Below are positions 1 to 11,082 of a stretch of 64,000 nucleotides of DNA, piece after piece. The notes below the pieces were generated by a model. That model searched no databases. It was not told the origin of the DNA and saw only the letters and a program-made list of their open reading frames with translations. Positions within the stretch are counted from its first letter, which is position 1. Each line of letters starts with the position of its first letter. Made by a program: the position numbers and the translations under genes. Where the stretch lies: contig MU277710.1 in assembly GCA_022385805.1 (NCBI GenBank), positions 128,350-192,349 on the forward strand, given 5' to 3'. The stretch comes from Pilatotrama ljubarskyi (taxonomy: Eukaryota > Basidiomycota > Agaricomycetes > Polyporales > Polyporaceae).

Positions 1-1
1 T

Positions 2-361
2 GTGGCGCGCGAACCGCGGAGCCTGGAGCCTCTTCGCCGGGAGACCGTACTACTCGTAGAGCGCCGTCCCTCTAGCACCTTGGTATCCGGCTCAGGCGAA
101 GGCTCTGAGACGGCAGCCTATGTGTCCGTCGCCGCTACCGCGGCTGACTCTCCCACCTCGCCGTGGCCGCCGGAGCAATCTGGGGACGGGGCTCGGACGC
201 GGTTGCGCGTGGTGGGCTCCCCGGTGCCCTCCAGTCTGCCCTCGGGGCGGGTGCACTCGAGCCGGGCACCTAGGGACCGAGGGGATTTCCAGCGACAGCA
301 GGCAGAGGCGAACGCGGAGTTGCAGATGCCGCCGCCGTACCGGCTTTTGGACATGCACTGA
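2..361 (+). CDS. 3' end of an unidentified gene (partial, runs off the window start)
   Basis: An open frame enters from the window edge with no stop and closes with TGA at 359-361, giving at least 119 residues. The residues are Ser/Pro/Arg-rich and hydrophilic, with a last segment QQAEANAELQMPPPYRLLDMH-like in composition and no membrane helix. It looks like the disordered C-terminal tail of a larger protein, of the sort often found after the last helix of basidiomycete membrane proteins, but that is a guess. It converges with RRP45, whose stop lies 250 bp further on. GC-rich sequence can hold chance open frames of this size, so I am not sure it is coding. Confidence 0.35.
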   Translation: MAREPRSLEPLRRETVLLVERRPSSTLVSGSGEGSETAAYVSVAATAADSPTSPWPPEQSGDGARTRLRVVGSPVPSSLPSGRVHSSRAPRDRGDFQRQQAEANAELQMPPPYRLLDMH

Positions 362-611
362 GAGCACGGGCGAAGGAAGGGAAGAACTATAGACGATCGT
401 TTGGTCGAAAGCGTGAGGGGCTGGGATACCTCTCTTGGACTGCTTGCGGGAGGCGGTGCGTTCCCGCCACATACACACTCGTTCTTACATGGTAGCATTT
501 CTTGCAATAGCCGGCCGGGAGGGCGGCGGCGTATATATAGGATACACATCGTCTAGTCGTACAATCGAAGTTACTTTTGCACCTCGCCGCGGAGGTGGCC
601 CGCAATACCCG

Positions 612-1699
612 TCACCGGACCTCGACGTTCCGCCCCGCCCAGTCCTCCTTCAACGCCTGCTCGACGATCTTATCGAGCTCCCTTGCCTTCTGCACAGCGA
701 TGTCCATGATCTTGAGCACGTCCTCCGGCGCGAGGGGCACCCCGCCCGCCTTCTGCACGACGCAGAGCTCGCGCTGCGCGTTGAGCGCGACGGAGAGCAG
801 GCCTGCGCTGAGCGTCTCCTCGAGGTGCGAGGGGTCGAGCAGCGGTGGGGTGGACGCGTCGGGGAAGAAGGCAAAGGTGAGGCAGAAGGGCGTGTGGTGC
901 ATCGAGAGCGGGACGGGGGCGCGTTCGAGGGGGTGGTGCTGCGTCGCGTCGGCGCAATCAGCAACGTCAAGAGGGGAGAAATGAGTAGGCGAGGAACGTA
1001 CGATGGTGATCTCGTCTCCGACGACTTCGACTTCTGGTCGACGGAAGTGCTTGAGCGCGACGATGCCCGCGAGACATGCGCAGTCGAGCATGTTGCCCGC
1101 GTCGGACAGGACGTGGATCGTCAGCCGGATATGCCATACCTGCGGCGCCCCTCCTTCAGTCTCTCGCTCATTTGCACCTGGAAAGAAGGAAACGCACCCT
1201 CTGTCCAGCAAGCACGCAAAGACTCTCCTTGTCCACCGCGTCACTCCGACGAAGAACCTTGTCCAGCATGCGCGTAATGGTGACCTCCTGGTCGGACGCT
1301 CTACCAAGGCGCGGATGGTGAGACGGGGAGCAGGCGCGGCGAGGAAGGCACGTACCTACCGGCCGGGTTCGAACTCGTTCGAGGCCATGGACGAGAGCTC
1401 GGAGTGAATGGTGATGATGCCTTCGAGCGGGCGTTCCGGTGGAGGCTTCACCATCTTCCCGTCAATCTGTGCGAGGACTCTGAAAGCGTATAGCGCGTGA
1501 GACCAGCACCTGGATGTAGTATGCTGGGTACATACCGTGTTTTGCCTAGGGAGCACTCGACCCAGCCGAGCTCTGGGCCAAATGTGAGCGTCGGGGTGCG
1601 CATTTCGAGCATTGCTCGGCCGTCGAGGCGTAGCGACTGCTTGAGGGCGCCATACACGAACTCCTTCTCGGGTATGGATGGAGATGGTGGCCGAGGCAT
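612..1699 (-). CDS. RRP45: Exosome complex subunit RRP45 (EXOSC9-like)
   Basis: A ring subunit of the RNA exosome, the 3'-to-5' RNA processing and decay complex of nucleus and cytoplasm. The N-terminus begins MPRPPSPSIPEKEFV and continues with the family block LRLDGRAMLEMRTP, then WVECSLGKTR and VLAQIDGKMVKPPPERP. Later exons give CLAGIVALKHFRRPEVEV and LERAPVPLSMHHTPFC, which is typical of Rrp45 among the RNase PH-fold subunits. It is thought to be catalytically inactive, as in other eukaryotes. About five exons are joined by short introns (for example near 1480-1536, 1310-1360 and 955-1000). The length, near 290 residues, matches yeast Rrp45. The start at 1699 places the conserved block right after a short leader. 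It diverges from tRNA-Glu, 120 bp away. Confidence 0.92.
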
Positions 1700-1819
1700 C
1701 GTTGAGGAGTTGTAAGTATGCGTTCAGGGAACTCGCAGAGCAAGAAAGAGGGCAGACCTCGGGCAAGGCGGCAAGCTGCCGGCTGCAAACATATATGTTT
1801 AGACCTGTTACGTAGGCAA

Positions 1820-1891
1820 TCCGATATGGTGTAGTGGCTAACATTATCGCCTCTCACGCGATAGCCCGGGGTTCGATTCCCCGTGTCGGAA
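1820..1891 (+). tRNA. tRNA-Glu (anticodon CTC)
   Basis: A complete cloverleaf can be drawn. The acceptor TCCGATA pairs with TGTCGGA with one T-G wobble. The anticodon stem ATCGC/GCGAT closes the loop CTCTCAC, so the anticodon is CTC, reading GAG. The T-arm carries GGTTCGATTCC, which is also the internal B box. There is no intron. A T5 run starts three bases after the discriminator base and would end RNA polymerase III transcription. It sits in the 5' region between the divergent RRP45 gene and OMA1. Confidence 0.96.
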
Positions 1892-1893
1892 TC

Positions 1894-1898
1894 TTTTT
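1894..1898 (+). terminator. RNA polymerase III terminator of tRNA-Glu
   Basis: Run of five T just downstream of the tRNA-Glu 3' end. Confidence 0.85.
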
Positions 1899-2076
1899 GC
1901 GCACAGCCAGCCATTTCACCTTCCGTTTCACCCCCAGGCGTTGCCCTGGCTGCAAAGCTAAATGGTCCAAGACGGAGTAGTTGGGATTGAGGTGAAATAC
2001 AGTAAATGAAAGGAGGTTGTATGCTTCACGATACTACGTGCGACAATCCCATACAAGCCATACTCTCGGAGAAGCA

Positions 2077-3790
2077 CTATGACCACCGGACCTCTGACAT
2101 GCGGTCAGGGTCCAATCCTCCCAGCCAAGTATCACGGAACTGAGCCATATGGTCGACCGTCGATCCGCACATAGGGCTCGCCGCCTGCGCAGCGTACGCC
2201 TCCGGGAGCATCTCTTGCAGCACCTGTGATGTGGGGGGGTGAGTCAACCGTACTAGGAGCGTTCCGTCGACTGTGTACCTTGGAACGCTTCTCGGACGCA
2301 GGGTGCGTGGCGAGGAAGTCGACAGGCCTGCTGCCCATCGCTGCTTCTAGGCGGCCAAGGCGCTTGAACATCCTACGAGACGATGATGGTCAGTGCAGGG
2401 CTCCTCAAGCGTGCACATGGATGACTCACTCTGGCACAGCTTGCGGATCGAAACAGGCTCGAGCAGAAAGGCGCAAACCGATCTTGTCAGCTGCATGCGC
2501 ACGTGTGAGTGGAGGTCCTGATCGCACATACGGCGCAGTCACGAACCTTCAAACTCCTGCGCTCTCGAGTTTGGCAGGTCGTACAAAAGCTGGGCTATGA
2601 ACGACGAGAAAGGGATGCCCAAGAAGTCGAGCGCCATCGCCAAAATGATGAAGATCTTGACGCTTGAGTAACGCTCAGAGGCATGGCGTGCAACTACCAT
2701 GAACGCATAAATCGGGCCATTCAGTCGAACGTTGATGCCACAGACGAACCTGCGTGTCCAATCTCTGCTTCGATGTGAGAGGGGAATGCTGTCCCAAGTA
2801 CCGGCTCACTTACCATGCCCGAGTACGGCAGCCAGCCCGTTCTCGTCCTTTGCGACAGGCAGTATGCCGGTGAATACCACAATGTCACCTGCCCCCCTCG
2901 GAGGTTAGACTGGCTGGTCTTCGCCGAAACAGCGGCATGCACAATATGCTCACCGAAGGAGGCCATGGCGTTCACCACCTTGTCGTCATTGACGACGAAC
3001 AAGTGCCATTCTCTTCCGCCGACTTCTGGTGGGATACGGTCAACCTCCCCGGCCGTCCAGATGTCTGCTGATGGAAGGAGGCGCGTGTGCACGTCCGGAG
3101 CATCCAGTGTACCAAGGTTGTTCGCCTCCAGGATGCGCGTGACTACGCGGCGGACGTGGCGGGTGATCGGGTGGTTTGGAGGGAGAACCTTGCCCTTGAA
3201 TTCGTGCAGTAGCTGCTGATGTGCAACTTCTGCAAGCTGTGTCCGGTCGGTCCTCTCTCAGTCGCTCCGTGTGATGGATCCGCCACGCACCTTCGCTTCA
3301 TATTTCGGACTGATGTCCATGAATCGCCAGCGCCCGGTCTCGGGAACCTGTTCAAGGCTTCACGTCCAGCCACAGTGTATGAGACCCTTCTCGTCCGTCT
3401 ACATGGTAGTGTATAGACACCTACGTACTGCGTCACATAGTACACCACCACAAACGCACCGATTCCTGCCATGACCTGCGAAGACCTATCCCACGTCCTG
3501 ACGTCCCACGGATTGTGCGCGCCGCCCTTCGGCCCTTCAGAGTCACCGAATCGCACATATCGTGGTGGCCGCGGCGGTCCCCCAGGAAAGCTGCCGTATA
3601 GTCTACTTGGTGGTATAGCCAGGCGAAGGCTTCGTGCAGGTATTCTTGAGACTGGGACTGTAGACAGCCGAGAACATCGAGAGAGACGGAGGATGGAGGA
3701 GAACATGGCGGTGGACGAGAGAACGCGGACGAGCGTGGGCGCCTGCGCACGGCAGACACTTGCAAGACGCGACGCGTGCGCCGACGTCAT
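2077..3790 (-). CDS. OMA1: Mitochondrial metalloendopeptidase OMA1 (peptidase family M48)
   Basis: Stress-activated zinc protease of the mitochondrial inner membrane, involved in membrane-protein quality control and dynamin (Mgm1/OPA1-type) processing. The N-terminus is rich in Arg and Ser without acidic residues (MFSSILRLSRCSRLS), as in a mitochondrial presequence. It is followed by a hydrophobic segment (VMAGIGAFVVVYYV) and the family motif PETGRWRFMDISPKYE. The zinc site HEIGH is assembled across two introns, with a 15-nt exon at 2750-2764; the third ligand Glu lies in QEFEADKIG. The C-terminus reads VLQEMLPEAYAAQAAS and ends at a TAG at 2077-2079, reached after an intron near 2225-2267. 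All catalytic residues are present. Two in-frame starts are possible, 3790 and 3706; the shorter still has a good presequence. Confidence 0.93.
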
Positions 3791-4006
3791 GACGCGGACG
3801 CGCCGTGACCGGCATGGCCGACGCGCTCACAGTAAGAAAGAGACAATCTTACCCGCCGTCGCAAAGTCCTGAGCTCTCTCATCTCCAGCGATAGGATACA
3901 ACAGCACAAATTCTCCTGCGAGTCTACACCATACAGTACAAGGAGCGTACCAGTTGGACTTCTAGTTTCAACAGCAGTTCCTATCCAGGACGTTTCGATG
4001 ATATGA

Positions 4007-6338
4007 TCAGACCGCCTCCCCTGCGGACATCTTCGACTCCTCGAAACCCTCCATGCTCGCCATGGGGTCTGACCGCATCGTCTCCTGCGTCACCTTGATG
4101 TCGATGACCTTCGGGGAAGTTGGCCGGTCCTGATGGAGTACAGCATGGGTTCAATGGGACCGTCGAATATTGTGCAGGACTGAGCTGAACTCTGACCTTC
4201 GGCACGGTCCACCGCTCGGACCGCGACGCTGCAGCGCGTTGGCGGTGGATGGCCGACATGTCGTACGAGGTCGTGTGGACGTATCCGGTGCCTTGCTCCT
4301 GCAGCGAGCGACGGGAGTTGAGCCTGCCCCGCGGATCCAAATCATCAGTCGTCACCTTTGCACGACATGGTCGAACGGCGATCGTGCTCACACTGCCATC
4401 ATCGAGTTCGCGTATACTGCATCCCGTCGCAATGTGAGAAAGACGCATCCAACCGAGGGGTGTAAGACGTACGCTTTGTGGCGACGATCACAATCCCAGC
4501 ATAGATGAGATTGTTTGGCATCGCGAGCGCCTGACGACGATCGAGGTGAGTTCTCCTGGCAGCGGACGTGACATGATGGCGGAGCTCACAAAGACAAGCG
4601 AGAGCAGGTTCATGATGCTAACATCGCAGGACTTTCAGCGTCGATTCTCTACCGGTATCATGCCCCAGCCCAAGTCCAGACGAGCGACGTACCCGGTGAC
4701 AAGCCCTGGAATGACGTGAGAATCCTTCATTTACCCACCTAGTGGGAGATGTCACTCACCAGTGTTGATGGCGTACATGATCAACAGGTCGATGATCGAG
4801 TCCGTCCTGCATTGCGGGATCAGCCGAGGTCATGCCTGCCCACGCAGTCTCAAGGCTTCGTGAGAGACTCACCGTCTGATGCCCGTCCGGCTCCGGTGCA
4901 AGCTGAAGATGAGGGCGGCGGTGAGAATGGTATCGGCTAAGACAGCCATCCCGACTCCCGCGGAATTCATCCACTGTCGCGCCAAGTCGCTAGTCAGGAA
5001 CGCGTTCGGAAGCCAAGGCCAGGGGCGGCAGGTGCAATGATGCTAGACACTCACCGCTTGGTTCGAGTTGTGAAGGGTCGGGCGCACGAAGCTGTCCCAG
5101 GTTGTCAGCACCTCCCGAACTCGCATCGAGAGTGCGGTCAAAGATACGAACGTATCAATCGTAACAGCTGTCGGCAGAGCTCGCATCGGTCAATGAGACT
5201 CCGTGAGACCAGGACAGCACCTACCGGTCGCAAAGCCTACGTTGAAGGACATAAGGATGGATGCTGAATCAAGCCACATGGAACCCAAAGGCCTGTCTGC
5301 TCACCGAACTCCCCAAATAGCAGTGCCGCCTGAGTGCCGGTTCAGTATGGTTAGCGTCAAGTGTCGCAGAACAGAACTTACCGCAACCGCTACCAAGGGC
5401 CGGAATTGACGTCCGACTGGCAGCAGTCAGTCTGACGAGCATCGGGGAAGTATCGGAGCAAAACCTACTCAGGTAGACGCGGCGTAGGAAGAAGCTATAG
5501 ATCACATTCAGCTACGCGGCAATGCACTAAGGCAGGTACGGTCGCCCTCACCTCTGAGATGCTAATATCACGGCCCCCTGTGGAGAGGTCATAGTCAGCA
5601 GCTGTGCTACTCCCCGCTTGGGAGACACGACGATCAGGGGAACGTACCGTTACGACGCCCAGAAGCTTGTGTGATCATGTCAGCACTCAAAGTCGAACTC
5701 TGTACGCCACAGGAAAAAAAGGAGGGCAGGGCTTACGTTGATAGACCTGGCAAGAAACGTCTCACAATCTCCGCGGAGGCCTAGAGTTATATCGAGCACT
5801 CACCAAACGCCGGTCTGCAGCGCTGCAGGATTGAAGTAATTTGTGGTCAGATAGTAGTAGCTGTGAGCGAGAATATAAGCTGATTATCGTGCGAAGGGAA
5901 GGGAGACCGGTCTCACCATATGTGCATGCAAAGGACGCTATGGAGTGTCTCCAGTACACTGTAGTCCTCATTCAATGTCATCAGATCACATTGCACTTGC
6001 AGAGACGAGCATACAGGATTGCGATGACCTGCGACACACATTGAGTAGCATTCTCTGGGGGGTTCGCACCTTCTACATACCAGGCCCTTTAAAATCCATC
6101 TGTCGCTGGGATACGTGCGGAAGTAGGTGTAGCATTGGTTTGCGGTCCAGCCGTATTGTCTGTACATCTCGGGATCAGCTCATCGAACACATGTCCGCCG
6201 AGCAACTCACATGAGACCGACGAAACTCCCCAGTAGGAGTGCGCCGAAGGTGTTGTCGAGCGGCGGCAGCTTGGGCAGCCCAGCAAGCGGATCCATGGCG
6301 GAAGCGCTAGACGAGGCGGAGGCCATCGGGGAGGACAT
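4007..6338 (-). CDS. DUF6534-family integral membrane protein
   Basis: Member of a large basidiomycete-specific multi-helix membrane family of unknown function. The first exon starts MSSPMASASSSASAMDP and runs into PPLDNTFGALLLGSFVGLM, the family's opening helix. The second gives YGWTANQCYTYFRTYPSDRW, the usual cytosolic loop. Near the C-terminus lie ALAMPNNLIYAGIVIVATK (last helix) and LNSRRSLQEQ, hallmarks of the DUF6534 domain. The tail ends SMEGFEESKMSAGEAV with TGA at 4007-4009. The middle (4500-5900) is broken into many tiny exons that I could not all place. A second member lies at 45096-47349. No substrate or reaction is known for the family. Confidence 0.78.
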
Positions 6339-6959
6339 GGGGGCCAATGAGCGGTTGGAGGCTTAGCGAGCTGAGCGCGAGGGCATCCGGCGGCATCGAA
6401 ACAATGGGGGCCTGTTATATGGGACCGCGACTAGCACGATGGCAGTCAAGGCACATGTTACTGTGCTCGGTGGAAGATCTGCAACGAACACAAGAATCTT
6501 GACGCCGTCAATCAGCACCCGACCAAGGCCCGCGCGGCGGGAGAATCGTGCAGTTAGTATGCGGACGACTTCCGAGGGGATGAAAGAGGAACGCAGTCCT
6601 CTTGATGGACAGGCGGACGTAGCGCGGAGGTTGTTCAGGCCCCGGTTCCTGCCGCCACGCGAGCGGAAGTGTACGTGCGGAACGGAGTGCCTCGCAAATG
6701 CTGTACCTCAGGGAACGCATCTTGAGCGGCGTGGAGCTAACGTGCTCGCAACGGGCTGCGAGGTGCTGTGAACAAAACGCCACCATTGATGATCAGGGAT
6801 TTACTTATGCAGCACATACCTGCCTACACTGTGGGCAGGAGTTCGAACCAAGAAAGCCCGGCTTCCCTTGGGTCGCGGAGGTGATGAGACAACCTAGCAC
6901 TTGGATGAGAGGGATCTGCTTGTTTTCAGCAGGGCAGCAATCAGAAAGAACGGCGGAAC

Positions 6960-7880
6960 TCATGGCCGTCTAGAGCTCGTGCGACCGGCAACGTTCTTCT
7001 CCATTCGCATGAAGATGAAGAGTTCTAGCCTCAGCATCTCGTCCTCTCGGAAGATGTATGTCATTATGCCGGAAGCCATGAACCACGAGATGAACCGGAG
7101 GTAATCCGCGCACAGCGAGACCGTGGCGTATTCGAGTGATCTGCCATTATCCGAGAGTATGGAGGAGGGACAAGAACTCGAAAGGAGAGGTCGGTTTTAC
7201 CCGAAGAGTTCACAAAGCACGGAGATATCCTCCAGTGAGAAAGCCGCCGTGCCGCCAGTATGCAACGGGTTTACCTGCTCGGAGATGCTGCCACTGGCAG
7301 ACGGTTCGACACTTCCACGCGACTGCGTAAATCGGCATCTAAGGACTAGGAACATATAAGGCAGCCATGCCAGGCAGCCTGAATCGAGCCACGGTATCAG
7401 CAAGGACGTTGAATGAGGAAGAGCTGCAAGTTCGAAGCAACCGAAGTTTCTGCGAGGGAGTCACCGTCCATTTTGGGAATGGGTGCCGGCGGTTACATGG
7501 TACTGGGCGAAAGCGCCCATAGTGCGGTCGGCCGCCGCCCTCACTCATGCTGTCCTGCTCAGTGCCACTCACCGGCACGCTTGCCGGTATTCCTTCATGA
7601 ACGGACGTATCCTGCCTGAATGCCTACCACTCGAACGAGTGTATAGTATGGCACAATAACTGGATATACATACAGTAAGCCTGCCCATGCATTGAGTATA
7701 TTCCGAGTGAACTTCAGGTCCCCGGAGACCGAAGGGCTTCACACCCTGTATTTATCGCACCTTCTGCTGTCCGTCATCTTCCCATGCTTGCTCTGGGAGT
7801 CTCTCACCTATCCCATGGCCAGACCGGACCCTCGGTGCCGGCCAGGAAGATGCCCACGCCATGTGCTCGAGCGCAGCTTC
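6960..7880 (-). other. Unresolved stretch, possibly a small membrane-protein gene or its remnant
   Basis: On the minus strand a convincing terminal piece reads EYATVSLCADYLRFISWFMA then GIMTYIFREDEMLRLELFIF and stops at 6960. Further upstream are hydrophobic pieces LKFTRNILNAWAGLLYVYP (near 7680) and LDSGCLAWLPYMFLVL (near 7370). The pieces sit between plausible splice sites, but I could not join them into one frame, and no family comes to mind. It may be a fast-evolving membrane protein, a decayed gene, or chance. The flanking 6339-6959 holds nothing I can support. Confidence 0.25.
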
Positions 7881-7925
7881 CTCTTCTGACAAGGGAGCTG
7901 AAGGGTTTTCGCCCGCTCATAAACA

Positions 7926-9891
7926 ATGCCCGTTTCTGATGTAGATGCAGCTCGAATGTCCGGACAGGTGGTACAGGGCTCTTCCTCAGTCAACCCTCGC
8001 GGCGCTCTCCGCGCGGTAGATTTGGCCGTCGACGTCCTGGATACTACTCCTGCTGTCTATCGACCGACATGGCCGCTACATTGCATCCCCAGAACTTGTG
8101 CCGAGATCGTCGACGGGAATACGGGTTTGCTTTTGATCGCGCTCTCGCAAGCATTTGCGTCCCTCATGGGCGTTTTCGTGAAGAAGCTGGCTGCGGCCGA
8201 GCCTCCGATTCCTCCTGTTGAGGTATGATTCTCAAGCCAACTTGAATCGACGTTAATGCTGGAAATACCTGAGCCTACACTGAATTTCACGTAGCTCATA
8301 TGGATACGCATGGTACGCAGGACGGCTCATTGGCTCAGTGCGTTGCTCATGCAGTGCATAATAACAGGTCTTGACTTGGATAGTATGCATAGTGTATATG
8401 TACGTTTGGTGGATTCCACGGACCAGTGTACGACGCTAAATCTGGAGGTGACCCGCAGGTCTGTCTTGCAAGTCCCGAGTCCAATATTGGGACCAGAAGG
8501 CATTCGTGGCCTGTTAGTCATTCGTGGACTCGCCGGGTCAGTCAGTTTCGCGGAGGTGCCCCAAGACGATGCGCCTGACTCTGTGCACGCCCTCGCGCAC
8601 CAGCTTCGTGGGGCTCTTCGGCACGTACTATGCGCTGCAGTACCTATCTCTTTCGGACACGACAGTGCTCTCCTTCCTGACGCCAATGTGTACTGCGATC
8701 GCTGGCGCGGTCCTGCTCCAAGAAGTTCTCACCCCCAAGCAGGCATTGGCCAGTGGTGAGCGCGTTATGAATATCCTTATAAGATGTGTTAGAACTCGTC
8801 TGAGGTACTACTGCGTTTCATCATAGCTTTCAGTTTCGTAGGAGTGCTCTTGATCGCCCGTCCCGAATTCCTCTTTGGCCGTCAAGATGCGGAAGGCTTT
8901 CCAGAGGGCAAGATAATAAATAACTCTGGCCGAGTGGTGGCGTCTGGCCAACGTTTGGGAGCAGTTGGGTATGCATTGGACTATGGCCCTTCCCATGTGC
9001 CACTCTTACTCCATCGCTGCAGGGTGGCACTACTTGGAGTTGTGGGACTGACGACGGCATGCAAGTGTCACGCACATGCTTTCTGGTAATCAGTGAGCTT
9101 ACGGCGATGGATCATGCCTCAGATACCACCATACGAGCAATCGGAAAGCGAGCCCATCCAATGCACAACCTCGCGGCCTTCGCACTGGTTTGCATCTTGA
9201 CGGGACCTATTGCGTGAGTTTTAGCCCATGACGCACTAGCTCGAATGGCGGGCTCGATTCAAGGAAATATAGGATGCTTGTGATCAGGACAACGGTTATC
9301 ATCCCGAGAGATGCCTCTACCGTGGCAATGCTCCTCGCGGTCAGTCTTTGCGGGTTTGCCGCCCAGGTGCGAGTCATTTCACCAAAATCCGCCTCAAAAC
9401 GTGGCTCCTCGCCTATCTTATATCTATACAGATGACCATGACGACGGGCCTGCAGCGAGAGACAGCAGGCAGGGGGACAATGGCGATCTATGTGCAGGTC
9501 AGTAACACACCACAAGACATGCACTCGGGCTACTCGACTTAGCCCCAAACAGGTCATATTCGCGATGATCTTCGAGCGAATCTTCTTTCACACGGTTCCT
9601 CTCCCGCTGTCTCTTTTGGGCACTGCTATCATCCTGTCGTCTGCGATATATGTTGCGGTGAGCCCTATTCACATGCTCATGACGATAATATGCAATGAAC
9701 GAGGAGAACGTCTTTGGAAATAGCTCACGAAGAACAGCACTAGCAACAAGCCGAAGATTTCTGCAATGGCCGCCTTCGACGATCATGCTCTCGAGCAGGG
9801 CCTCCTCGAGGCTGAGCACAATCAGGATCGCTGGCAAGAGGGTGAGACGCAACTTGAAGCATTGGAGCTCAGTAAACCCGCGCCGCCATAG
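7926..9891 (+). CDS. EamA/DMT-superfamily transporter (SLC35G-like), copy 1
   Basis: Predicted ten-helix drug/metabolite transporter of a cell membrane; the substrate is unknown. After a polar N-terminus of about 60 residues the helices begin with GLLLIALSQAFASLMGVFV. The middle holds GLFGTYYALQYLSLSDTTVL and PMCTAIAGAVLLQEVLTPKQ, the standard end of the first EamA repeat. The second repeat contains MTTGLQRETAGRGTMAIYVQ followed by IFERIFFHTVPLPLSLLGT. The acidic tail ends ALELSKPAPP with TAG at 9889-9891. About nine exons. A close paralogue lies at 30399-32446 on the other strand, with the GLQRETAGRGTMA block almost identical. The start at 7926 is the first ATG in frame with the first helix. 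Confidence 0.9.
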
Positions 9892-10256
9892 AGATATATA
9901 CATCTCTGGCTCCGTCTTGCATGTAAACGTCGTACAGTATCTAACAGCGAATTCTTCATACTACTTGTCTTCACTTCTTCAGATAGCGCCTGAGTGCCGA
10001 GTCAGAGTCAATTAACAAACCCTTTACGTGAGTGATGACGGAATGAATATAGTAGCTTCATAACTATTGGTCGAGTATCAGTGACTGCTGCAGCTTGTCA
10101 TTCGCTCAGAAACGTTGGGTTTCTGATTGGCTTCAATTTCTGGCGTTCAGTAGAATGTGACGGGGGATGTGACTGCGTTACCTCTCGTGACATCCCCTGC
10201 GGTCGTGACGTTCGTCCCGGAGGACGACGGGCAAAGCCCGCTCGCCCTCCGCCACC

Positions 10257-10621
10257 ATGGCCTCGCTGTTCTCCTTCAGGCAGACTTACCGCTATCTCGT
10301 ATGCAACAACAATTCACTAAATGATGCTTGAACTAATGCGGTGGTGGTGTGCAGCAACGTCAAGCGCATGAGCAGCCGGTCATCTTCTACTCGGTCATCA
10401 TAGGCCTCATCGGCCCACTCATGGTCATTACCGTCCCGCCCATTCGCAAGTCGTTGGGCTACAAGAACTCGGAGCCTATTCCGACGAGCTATCCTGGTGA
10501 GTGGCAAACGCTATCGCTTGCAGAGGGAGCGTGGAGACTGGGTGAACCTGGGTGGACTGACGCACGACTCGTAGTCCCGAACCGGCCAAGGAGGCCAGTG
10601 CAAGGATATGAGGACGAGTGA
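10257..10621 (+). CDS. NADH:ubiquinone oxidoreductase 9.5-kDa subunit (NDUFA3-like)
   Basis: Small accessory subunit of respiratory complex I in the mitochondrial inner membrane. Three exons encode about 75 residues. Exon 1 is MASLFSFRQTYRYL, and the ATG sits in a good context (CCACCATGG). Exon 2 starts QRQAHEQPVIFYSV and carries one membrane helix, IIGLIGPLMVITVPPIR, matching the fungal 9.5-kDa subunit pattern (GACGPLML...VPPIRHRLG in Neurospora, from memory). Exon 3 is VPNRPRRPVQGYEDE, matching the usual P(T)GPRK..GYDD end. Introns are about 50-65 bp. The length is normal for the family. Confidence 0.9.
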
Positions 10622-11082
10622 TGGTGCGGCATATCTTGGGACAGAGGCATAATTTAGGTGCGTCCATCACGCTGTACAATCTAGCCCGCTTTCTCAGGAG
10701 CGATCCTATAGCTGTTGACTCCGGGTCACCGCGTAGCATGAGAAACTCTGGACCGTCCTTTTCGCTGCGGGCTCTATCCCAATACACTACATCTTTGCTT
10801 CTTCTACTCTATGAAGTGGGAAGCGGCGTCCGCGCTCCTTAATCCTGCGCGCACAATTGGTAGATTCCATCGGTGTGGAGGAATGAGCTTCACCTCAACA
10901 CGCGCGCGCCTCCGCCTATAGCGTTTCATCATAATCACCCAGCAAATCGGACCTGGTGCGCGATGGTATGGACTGTATCATTGACGGCCGCGTTTTACAC
11001 AAGAGCATGCCGTACTATAGGTTGAATCCTGGAGTTACGAGGCGTTCTGACACGCAGAGTACAGGCCGATCCTTCAGTACGC
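10622..11082. other. Intergenic, converging 3' ends
   Basis: Lies between the complex I subunit gene (plus) and the unidentified minus-strand gene. I see no RNA gene, repeat or coding signal here; it is probably the two 3' untranslated regions. Confidence 0.5.

Noticed and set aside
435..1277. 280-codon plus-strand open frame over RRP45
   Set aside because: Overlaps the exons of RRP45 on the opposite strand; translation is Arg/Glu-rich without family features.
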